A DNA stretch of 64,000 nucleotides from Chlorokybus atmophyticus (taxonomy: Eukaryota > Streptophyta > Chlorokybophyceae > Chlorokybales > Chlorokybaceae), in NCBI GenBank assembly GCA_009103225.1, contig RHPI01002262.1, forward strand, positions 412,317-476,316. Direction: 5' to 3'. The position numbers and the translations under genes were made by a program. Below, piece by piece: positions 55,833 through 64,000 of the stretch. How positions within the stretch are numbered: position 1 is the stretch's first letter; the number at the start of each line of letters is the position of its first letter. The notes below the pieces were generated by a model, which saw only the letters and a program-made list of their open reading frames with translations, made no database searches and had not been told where the DNA came from.

Positions 55833-58062
55833 GTGAGGCGCTCAGCAGCATCCAAGCGCGTCACCAACAAGAGCGTCCATTTGTTGGAGAAGGCAAGGGC
55901 GAGCAAGCACAAGAGGGGCCCCTACATCAGCAAGCAGCAGCGAACAGGCATATTACCAGAGGTGCTGAAGGCCCTCAACGCAGTTAAGGGGGGGTGCATG
56001 TCTCTGGCTGAAGCTGCACGTGAGTGTGGGCTCCCCACTTCCACCCTTTCAGACTACATGAAGGACCCTGCGTGCCTGCAAGAGTACAAGTAGTGCATGC
56101 TGCCGTCAGTAATTGTAATGCACATGCACTGCACCTGTTACATACACATGCACTGCATACACATACACAAGCAATGCATCTGTCACATACGTTACTTACC
56201 TTGTCTTCTTGCAGAGGTGCAGGTAGGCCCTGCGTGCTCACAACCACTGAGGAGAATGAGTTAATTGATGTTCTGACCACAGCAAACAACATGGGCCAGG
56301 CCATGACTGAGGCAGCAGTGCGTGTGTACGTTGCTTTGATGCTGGAGGGTGATGAGAGAAGGCACGCCTTCACCAATGGCATGCCTGGACGCAAGTGAAC
56401 ATTGGCATAAAGGCGCAGGCACAAACTCAGCAAGCGTATTGCTGAGCCTGTGGATGCTAGCAGGAGGACAAGCTTCAAGCGCTGGATTGTAAAGGATTAT
56501 TTCTAGCAAGTCAAGCGTGTGGTGGAGCATCTCAACTTGTGTTGTGTGATGAGGTGGGCATTGAACCGAAATCCTGTATGACGAACAGAACAGTGATTGT
56601 TAAGAGGTACGCAATGAATGTGGTGCATGCATGTGCAAGCATTGTAAATGCAAAGTGCCTTACACAAGTGTGCTGCAGCAATTCCAAGTTTGCTCAGCTT
56701 GCTACAGCAGGAGGGAGACAGCACATTACCGTCATGGCAGCAGTTACTGGAGCTGGTTAGGCCATCCCATGCACGGCCATACTAGCTGGTGCCCATGTGA
56801 GTGCTGAGTGGTATGATGCATGGTCATACCCGGGGGGAGATTGTCAATGCAGGAGAGAACGCTTGGATGACAACGGAGCTGTTCGAGACATGGATTTACC
56901 ACTTAGCTTTACACATGCCATGAGGGCTCAGTGTTGACAACCCTGCACTGCTCATATGTGACGGACATGTTAGCAGATACCACTTAAAGACCATAGACAA
57001 GTGCAAGTCCCTGGCCTGGAGGTGCTCGTCCTGCCACCTCACACAACACACCGTCTTCAAGTGTTAGACGTTGCATGCTTTGCAAGCATGAAGGCAAGAT
57101 ACAAGAAAGAGTATGAAGCTTGGATTCATGCAAATCAGCACGTGAGAGGCTTACCCAATAAAGCCTTCCTTGCCATGCTTGTGCCAAGCTTGCAAGCAGG
57201 CCTCAGCAGCACCAACAGCCTCTCGGGGTTCAAAGCATGTGGTAGCCTAATCGCATGTGCATGCATGCATGTTGCACCCTGTGTCCAGCATGCATGCATT
57301 CTACCAACAATGCTAACTTGTGCATGTGCACGTGCAGGAATCAGCCCCTTAGAACAACTGTGCCGTAGATAAATTCTTACCCCTAGAAGAGCCACAAGGA
57401 GCCTTGGACCGCCTGCTGGATGCCATGGAGGAGGGGGAGGGAGCAGCCCACATACATGTACCTGCACCCTCTGCATCTACACTCAATACTGAGACACCTC
57501 ATGCAACTCAGCTGCAAACCCCCCGACCAAGAAACGCAAAGTGAGAGTCAAGCCAAAGACAGCAGAATGGCTAACCCATGAAGATGTGCGCAATCGCCAA
57601 GCAGAGATAGAAGAAGACAGGAGACGAAAAGCAGCAGCGATTCAGCAAAGAAAGGCGTCAAGGATAGCAGAGAAGAGGCGCAAGCAAGTAGAGGCAACAC
57701 AACGGGCTGAACAGGCAGCAACAAAGAAGGCAGAAGCCGAAGCAAAAAGAGCAGCAGCAGCAACAGAAAAGGCGGCCAAGGCAGTTGAGCGTGAAGCTGC
57801 AAGAGCACGCAAGCAGCATGCAGAGGAAGAGCATGCAAGAGAACAAGAAGAAGGAAAACGCAAGGAAGAGGAGAGGAGAGCTAGGATTACCAGGGAGGCG
57901 ATAGAGCTGCTCGCCACGTGGAACTGGGACCTAGTCACCTGGGTCAGCGAGGCACATGAACCCTTTATGCAGTGGGCGGAGGACCACCTTCTCAACCTCA
58001 GCCGCCGCCGCTCTGATGTGCTGCAGTCTCACCAGCGCTGGCGTGCTCGCCGCCGCCACTAG
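55833..58062 (+). pseudogene. Pogo/Tigger-like transposase, outer element, decayed
   Basis: Same layout as the inner element but more damaged. The first segment has a basic start (KRGPYISKQQRTG) and a psq-type helix-turn-helix (SLAEAARECGLPTSTLSDYM). The second has a short CENP-B-like part (VLTTTEENELIDVL). A weak first-Asp segment DEVGIEPKSC lies near 56550. AENAWMTTE-type sequence, LLICDGHVSRY (second Asp) and HRLQVLDVACFASMKARYKK (third Asp) lie at 56850-57110. The C-terminus (57541-58062) is a Lys/Arg/Glu/Ala coiled coil with an LSRRRSDVLQSHQRW end. Several stops and frame changes break it (for example TAG after AVTGAG at 56758). The protein differs clearly from the inner one, so these are two families and not copies of each other. 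Confidence 0.75.
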
Positions 58063-58470
58063 CCTAGCTTAGCAGGAACACCTTGTACATAGTGCAATAA
58101 AACTACTTGCCTATTTTTGCATGCACACTGCTGCACACCTCCCCCCCAACCCCCCACATCACTCATGCCGCCGCCTGCTTGCCCCCGCCACCTATCACCT
58201 CACGCTAACGCCAATCACTGCCTGAGGCAGTGGTTGGCAGTGGTCGAAATTAGGCATCATGCCATTCTTGAGAACCCCTCACACACCCTCAGCTTTGCAG
58301 CGTCATAACTGACGCTACAGGTGTCCAAAAAATAAAAAAAATATATTGGGTCCATAGCTTATATTCTCTACTACAATACTCTCTGCCACATGTCCGCCAA
58401 AAAAAACAATAAATCAGCAAGTTATCATCCGTGGCGTCTTATTTGCACGAAATTAAGAACAATTACCCTA

Positions 58471-59234
58471 GTGCCAGGAAACATTCAGCTCTTGTTGCGA
58501 GTTGGCGAGTTGATTTTTCATGCAATTTTTCAGCCAAAGGCGTTGCAAGTATTCGACTAGACTTGACACTCATGGCCGTTTGTGGCCAATATGTGTGCTG
58601 ATAGGCCTCTGCGCGTTATATCGACTTTATCTCTGGGGGGCATTGTTCTAAACGTGTTACACGTTGTACAGACTTTGGACTAATTTTGGCTTGACGCCAT
58701 TGAAACTTTTTTACTGTCGGCTTCAAAGCATCAACAAATAGCCGAATGATCCCTGGCACTACGGTACTGATACATGTACATGTATGTAATCACAGAGCCA
58801 ATGTCTTGTAATTGTGGATTCTGGTTTTCAACTGTTGGCTTTTTAAACTTATCACATCGAACAATCCCTAGCACTACGTTATCAATACATGTACATGTAT
58901 GTTAGCATACAGCTACTGTATTTTTATCATGGTTGCATGATACACATACAATATGACATAAATACGAGTATTGCATGGGTGGTAAAACTTACGATTAAAT
59001 ACTGATGAAGCGATTGGCTAAGATGAGCTCTATTTAGCGGCAACGATGCATGTACTATTGGTATTAATTCATAGTTGCCCAAATTGCTGCAGCTCACCTG
59101 GCCATGATGGCGCTGATGTGGAACGCCTATAAAGCTATGCTATGTGCCGCTCCTTTAACATGGCCAATGCAAGTCAGTCTACCATTATGAGGCTTGTTCA
59201 CTATGCACTGCTTTTGATTGGGAGGGGGGGGAGG
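58471..59234. other. No gene recognised; two direct repeats
   Basis: Contains a 41-bp direct repeat at 58749-58790 and 58863-58903 sharing GATACATGTACATGTATGTA-type sequence. The right end is a poly-G/A run (59221-59231) next to the 164-bp copy. No coding signal seen. Confidence 0.5.
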
Positions 59235-59398
59235 CAGGCCACACAGATTGCTCCGGTCTATCCACCTTATGGCATGTACATCACACAAAGGCTCCGTGTG
59301 ACTTGTAGAAACGTTGTGTCTCTGATCAAAGAGGCCAACAACAAAACCCTATGCAGCGCTACTGAGCCCAGCCGTTGGCATGGAAGCATCACAGCACT
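59235..59398 (+). repeat. 164-bp exact copy of 49556-49719
   Basis: By eye every base agrees with 49556-49719, which lies downstream of germin copy 2. Here it is bounded on the left by a poly-G run and on the right by the single N at 59399. A natural recent duplication and an assembly patch are both possible. Confidence 0.85.
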
Positions 59399-59949
59399 NC
59401 TGCTGACTGTAACCTTATTTTTCTCTTGTTCTGACATTGTCGCTTGCATCCTTCTCTTGCCACTTGCGCTAACATGCAAGTGTTTGTTTGGTAACATTGG
59501 AAGCTGCAAATTAAGAGCCCTACGGAGCCACCAAAGCAGGAGCTGAGCATCTGCAGTTTTGAGTTAGTAAGCATTTTCGCAAGTGTTAGAGGTGTCGCAA
59601 CTAGGTGTGAGGTTGTGCATGTTGTTGCCGAAGTTGTGCATGCTTGCAACATACTTGCGGTCTTATGACTCAGCGTCTGTATGATGTTCACTTGTGTGAT
59701 CAGTTCAGCAAGTAAAACACTTGACACAAACTAAGCAACGTCAACTTGACGCTTAAAGTGCTTGACCTGTTGGTAGTCCGAATGACAGGGAAAGCATTAC
59801 ACTGCGTGTAATAATTCAAATGACACGTAAGCTGCTATATGTAGTAAGTAAAGAGTGCGATATGGTTTTGGGTCGTTTTGCAGCTGGCAATGTTAACATG
59901 TTATGGTTATGCGTTTGAACTAGCTGGTTGTTTCAGCAGTCAGAAAGAA

Positions 59950-60236
59950 GTTTATAACCGATCGGTTCTCGCGAGGAGGTCCTACAAGGCTTTTAACAAG
60001 TATGATTAAGATGGCGTTATTATTGTCATAGTGCTGCTTTGCACAATGCTGCTACTGGTGCTGGCCAGCGTCTGTGCCTTCATCCCTGGTGTTGTTGGCT
60101 TTAATATCTTTTGCATCAATGTTTACTATGCACATGCAGCGGTGGGCATTGCTCTTGCCTCACTGCTTATCATAGCCTTGAGCGTGGTAGTTATAACAAG
60201 CCCTCAAAGTTTATACAACAGACGAGAGTACTTTTT
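59950..60236 (+). pseudogene. Ankyrin-PGG protein relic, C-terminal membrane segments
   Basis: The frame reads VLARRSYKAFNKYD, a TAA stop, DGVIIVIVLLCTMLLLVLAS, then VCAFIPGVVGF and later YYAHAAVGIALASLLIIALS. This matches the last 90 residues of the gene at 30662-32485 (VLLCTVLLLVLAIVCAF, HHAHAALGIAITSLLVVA). The remainder of that gene is not found nearby. The stop at the start and the missing 5' part make it a pseudogene fragment; orientation is opposite to the intact gene. Confidence 0.8.
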
Positions 60237-61580
60237 AAATAAAAATGCGCAAGGTTGGTGCTGTTAACAACACAAGCCGTTGCATTCGGCACCCATTGAA
60301 GGTAGCAGTAACTAGCTGGTGGCAGAGTATTAGCTTCAAGCAAATAGTGCATGCCAAATAAATGCTGTTGATTGCACGATAGTGCAGATGTACATATATA
60401 GCAGCTTAATCTATATTAGTAACACTGATATTATCAACAAGCACAATGCCATACGAACTCGGAGTCCGTAACTTATACAGAACTATACAGAACAACCCCA
60501 AACGTCGACTCTCTTTATATGAAAAGCTATGCTAAGTCGATGCATGCTTGGTGTGGCATATCTTTGCATAAGTTGTATTGGGGTGAAAGGCAGTGCAACA
60601 GCATGCTACAAAGCCAGCGGTTGCGGAAACTTCAAATAAGTGATTCAGCATGTGAACTTAAAAGTGCCAACTACCCTGCCAGGAAAGACAATATCAGCTG
60701 ATGTAATTTTTGTGTGGTGCGTGCATGCGTGTAAGCGCTTGCACGCACATGTGTGCATGCGTATGTGTGGCGATGTATATGGTGTCTGATAAATGGGCGG
60801 GCGTTCTGGTGCCACCAGAGTGTGGGTGAGACCATCGGTGTGCATTGTGGCATGCGTAGATGCAAGTGTGTGTTGGTATTGAATAAACATCCAGTGCAGG
60901 CCTACAAGCAAAGTCTTCATGAAAAACACCGCACTTGAACCAACTTGTGCTGTTTACAATGCACAATGCTTGTCATATTTCAATAGCACTATGCGATGCA
61001 CTGGGAGGGTTTTGTCAGCGCACACACAGGCCACCACGCGGGTGCATGCGTGAGCATGTATATGTGGTGTGTGGTCGCGCCTGTGCATGCGCATGGCCGC
61101 AATTGTTATGTGCATGTTGAAAGCCAAGCCGACAAGGCGTGGTGGCATTTGAACAACATTAGCTACAAGCAATTCTTCGAATTGTAAAGGGCTTGTGCCT
61201 TTCCGGAACAGATGGAACGGCTGGGCTAGTCACTTATTCTGTTGACATGGCATGACGAGAAAACATGACAACCTGGAGTTGAACTGTGCAACTCTGACGG
61301 GGTTTGGGGGTGCACTGCTGTTGTTTGTTTTGCATGCAATTAAATGCGAATCTTGCATGCGTTGAGCAATTTTTACCATTGAAGTGGATGCCGGAGATAA
61401 GATTGTCCTCAGGCATTGAACACCATGTTTTGCTTAATGTGGTTATCAATGTTGATCATTTGCAAGCGCACACGTGATTTGGGTGAGCCCGTGCGTATGT
61501 GTCACACATACGCACACTCTGTACGGTGCATGTGCCCCACCCCACCCACCCTCGGCGCCTGCGGCGCATTTAAGGAGAGT

Positions 61581-61599
61581 GGGGTGGGGTGGGGTGGGT
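61581..61599 (+). other. G-quadruplex tract with C-rich partner
   Basis: GGGGTGGGGTGGGGTGGG is a strict four-tract quadruplex motif. A complementary CCCCACCCCACCCACCC run lies about 40 bases to the left (61533-61550), so a hairpin is an alternative structure. Confidence 0.75.
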
Positions 61600-61865
61600 A
61601 TACGAGCAGTTACTTGACAAGTACGGGACTCCTTGAGATTGACTACAATGGGCAATGGGCATACGGTTAATAGCTGTCGCGATCAACAAACACATGTAAG
61701 GTGGTGCGATCATTGTTCGTGATGTTCATTTTGTAGTATTTGTCAATTAGGAAGTGTGCATACATACTTGCATCATGTGAGCACCTTTACATGAGTGTGA
61801 AGACAGGAGCACACAAGACTCTCGTGTCTGCACTCCTTTTCGAGAGAACCAAAGATACTGTAAAG

Positions 61866-61908
61866 TGTAAGTAGAATGGGACATTGACAATGTCCCATTC
61901 TACTTACA
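61866..61908. repeat. 43-bp perfect palindrome
   Basis: The 21-base arm TGTAAGTAGAATGGGACATT-G (61866-61886) is followed by one base (A) and its exact reverse complement (61888-61908). Confidence 0.9.
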
Positions 61909-63357
61909 AGGGGTAGTCTAAAAAGGTTCAAATCAGTAAGGCAGAGATGTGAAGAGGGAAAATAAAGTACAATGTTTATATGCATAACATCACAAACATT
62001 AAATGCCCGTAACTTGGCTGTCAACAAATCCCAAAAAACATGCATTATTACAAGTTGTGCCAGCGCGCTCGTCACATGCGGTTTTTGTAGCATAATACGG
62101 GAAAACAGGGTGCTTGCAAACTCGGCGCTATTGCGGTAACTTTCGACATCCTGCTAATAGATTTGTACCAGTTGGCATCTTGCGCATTGTTATGTTGGTA
62201 CTATGAGATGTGAAGAAGCACGCAGTGTTTTTGTGTCAATGGCCAATTGTTTTTTAGCAAGCTATCAAAGATTACAATAGTGTGCATACAATGGCAATCA
62301 GGAGGATGTGTTAATTAAGAATTTGCATCTACAACTCAAGCACACGTTGTCTCATAACCAGTTTTGACATGTGGATGCTGTAAAATATAAAAAGTAATGG
62401 CCAGCACCCTTGTGTTCTGGGACTGTTAGCCATAACTCTATTTACAACTTGGCAACTATGCGAAGCGAATTATAAACGTGCATGTTGCATTGCATCCGTG
62501 TTGATGTTTTTCTTGATATGTTTGCGTACGCGTTTTGTTATGCATAATGATAGCAAGAAATCATAATTGCTACTACTACAATATAGCCAATTGGTATTCT
62601 AGTATTGGAGTTGTTACCTTGGATTGAATGATGGTACTCTTGGTGCTTATCTTTGCACATGCGTGAGATAATCGGAACCACAAGCAATGCAATCATCAAT
62701 CATCATTAAAGCATGAAAGACTTAAACTTGGCAGATCACTTTCAAGTAACACAGGTCATCAACCAAATTGAAAAGCGTTGCTGATACATGAGCGCTTCAA
62801 ACATAAACCGTCCGGAAGATGTTCTGGGTGATGCCAGAGTTACCAGGTGAGGTCTCCCTTGGTCATGTAAGGTATGAGGGTGACTACAGCAGCCCAATGT
62901 ACACGGCGCCACCACGACATCAGAGCGCTGCGCCGCGCCGTACTAACTAATATGACATGTCACGTGACAGCCGATTTAGCGCGAAGTCACGTGTACTCAC
63001 TCCTGCCACCACCGTCCGATGCGCCATTCCCGCAGGATCGGACGGCCTCAAGGCCCTGTTGCCATTTCCAGCCACATACGAAAGCATAGCTCAGAGCTCA
63101 CTCACAGACACGCGCACACATACACACACGATTGTGGGCAGGAAGCTGTGGCATACACAGGCATTGAAGCAGTGGGTTGAGCTTGGAGTAGCATAGCATA
63201 GCAGAGCTGTGAAGTGTACACACAAACACACACACTTGAATCAAACACACTTGGCACGCAGTGTGAGTGTGGTTGGTGCTGCTGCAGTAGGTGAGGGAAG
63301 GTTTGAGGCTGCAGGAAACAGCAGACACAGAGAGGGAAGAAACAACCAGCAGCAGCC

Positions 63358-63880
63358 ATGGGTATCTTTGGAAGGTGAGAGACTTCCAGAGGAGTCCACC
63401 TGTGAGCGTGCGTGTGCGTGTGCGTGTGTTGTGAGTATGCGTGTGTGTGCGTGCATGATTACATGGGCATATGTGTGCGTGTGTCTGAGTGTGTCTGTGC
63501 GTATGCGTGTACATGTGCCTTTTGTCTCTACGTGACTGCATGGGTGTGCTTGTGTTCATGTGCTGCCAACACCAACATTGCAATCCGCACTTGCAGGAGG
63601 CGACTGCCAAGATCAGAGGCTGCTGCGGCCGCAGCGGCAGATTGCGGCGCAATCCGGATGCAGTTGGATGGCACCACAGTCCTGTTTGAGAAGGGTCAAT
63701 GGCGCTGCGGTGAGTTGATCAATTGCTGATGGCTTATCATCGTTCTGCGTAGAAGTGTGGAAGTAGCAGTGGCTGACTGGGAGCTCACAAATTGTCGCAG
63801 AGGGTATGCAAGGCCTTCCCAACTCAAAGGAAGGCATAGAGCAGGAGCTTATGGAGCTGAGGAACACCAACAAGAAACAG
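63358..63880 (+). CDS. Chibby-like protein, first exons (partial)
   Basis: Chibby proteins act at the distal basal body in ciliated eukaryotes. Exon 1 (63358-63374) encodes MGIFG plus part of a codon, exon 2 is 63597-63709 and exon 3 is 63801-63880, followed by a GTATGT donor; the gene continues past the right edge. Splice sites are GT-AG and phases agree. The joined start MGIFGRRRLPRSE is short and basic, as in Chibby (M-x-x-FG and basic residues). Next come TTVLFEKGQWRCG, matching the family's F-E-x-G-x-W element, and a helical IEQELMELRNTNKK where Chibby begins its coiled coil. The identification rests on this motif order over only 69 residues, so a different small coiled-coil protein is possible. 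Exon 2 includes an Ala run. Confidence 0.5.
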
Positions 63881-64000
63881 GTATGTGCCATCTAAAGCAC
63901 ATCGCTCTATATACAATTGACCATAACCCGCACAGTACGTCCATGCTGCAAGGTACATTATTCAAGTCTGTTGGTGTGCCTGCTGGAAGGCAGAATGCTT

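Larger units (their letters stand above)
51627..58468 (+). mobile_element. Outer pogo/Tigger-like DNA transposon (split by a second one)
   Basis: The left end is GGGTA at 51627-51631, flanked by TA (51625-51626). The element resumes at 55037 with ATTGTTCCTAATTTCG. The right end read inwards on the minus strand (58468-58448) is GGGTAATTGTTCTTAATTTCG, flanked by TA (58469-58470). Without the inner insertion the two ends match at 20 of 21 bases. TA target and terminal repeat fit the Tc1/mariner-pogo superfamily. Its transposase (55833-58062) is decayed. Confidence 0.85.
60240..63357. other. No gene recognised
   Basis: Includes TG/CA-rich tracts (60710-60800, 61010-61100), a G-quadruplex tract (61581-61599), a 43-bp palindrome (61866-61908) and AT-rich DNA. 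The 400 bases before 63358 should include the promoter and 5' UTR of the Chibby-like gene. Confidence 0.5.

Noticed and set aside
57548..57995. Leu/Cys/Ala-rich ORFs on the minus strand resembling membrane proteins
   Set aside because: Antisense of the charged coiled-coil tail of the outer pogo transposase.
1..64000. CRISPR arrays, bacterial operons, ribosome-binding sites, tRNA or rRNA genes
   Set aside because: The DNA is eukaryotic with spliced genes. No regularly spaced direct repeats with unique spacers and no recognisable tRNA or rRNA sequence were seen.

Overview
This is a 64 kb piece of nuclear DNA from a eukaryote, most likely a green alga and possibly a streptophyte-side or prasinophyte-like lineage. 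The genes have GT-AG introns, often short and rich in TG/CA repeats. Markers of the green lineage are an ankyrin protein ending in a plant-type PGG membrane domain, a pair of secreted germin-like cupins, and a retroelement primer site resembling the plant initiator-methionine tRNA site. A probable Chibby homologue at the right edge suggests a lineage with cilia. I cannot name the species. There is an 886-base gap (26450-27335), a single N (59399), and several poly-G runs that look like contig joins.

Layout. 1-2036: left part of a Ty3/gypsy-like retrotransposon read leftwards (LTR, primer site, gag, and pol in the -1 frame behind a textbook frameshift signal). About 2300-8961: a decayed Ty3/gypsy-like element, also leftwards, that carries a DNMT3-like cytosine methyltransferase between protease and reverse transcriptase. 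9021-9688: a solo LTR with a perfect 5-bp target duplication. 9700-14946: no convincing gene; repeats and hairpins. 14947-24729 (minus): a large multi-exon DmX/Rav1-type WD40 gene whose exon phases mostly join correctly. 24730-30660: intergenic, gap and a long hairpin. 30662-32485 (minus): ankyrin-PGG gene. 35037-35534 (plus): unrecognised ORF with one amber codon. 36192 to about 42720 (minus): a multi-exon gene of an uncharacterised transposon-like family with an inferred XPG/FEN-like nuclease core and a CXC-type cysteine tail.

43230-51310 is a large diverged inverted duplication. Its arms carry two convergent germin-like genes with identical intron layout, an amino-acid-transporter relic in one arm, and a fragment of the DmX-like gene at the centre. 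51627-58468 holds two pogo/Tigger-like DNA transposons, one inserted exactly at the TA inside the terminal repeat of the other. 58470-63357 is mostly empty, with an ankyrin-PGG relic, an exact 164-bp copy of a piece from 49.6 kb, and a perfect long palindrome. 63358-64000: the first exons of the Chibby-like gene.

The likely host genes are a V-ATPase/vesicle-trafficking regulator (DmX-like), cell-surface germins, a membrane ankyrin protein and a ciliary protein; they are not an operon or pathway. The rest is dominated by mobile elements. The most notable points are the retroelement-borne DNA methyltransferase, the near-exclusive use of TAG among the stop codons that interrupt conserved transposon frames, the XPG-like/CXC family, and the nested pogo insertion.
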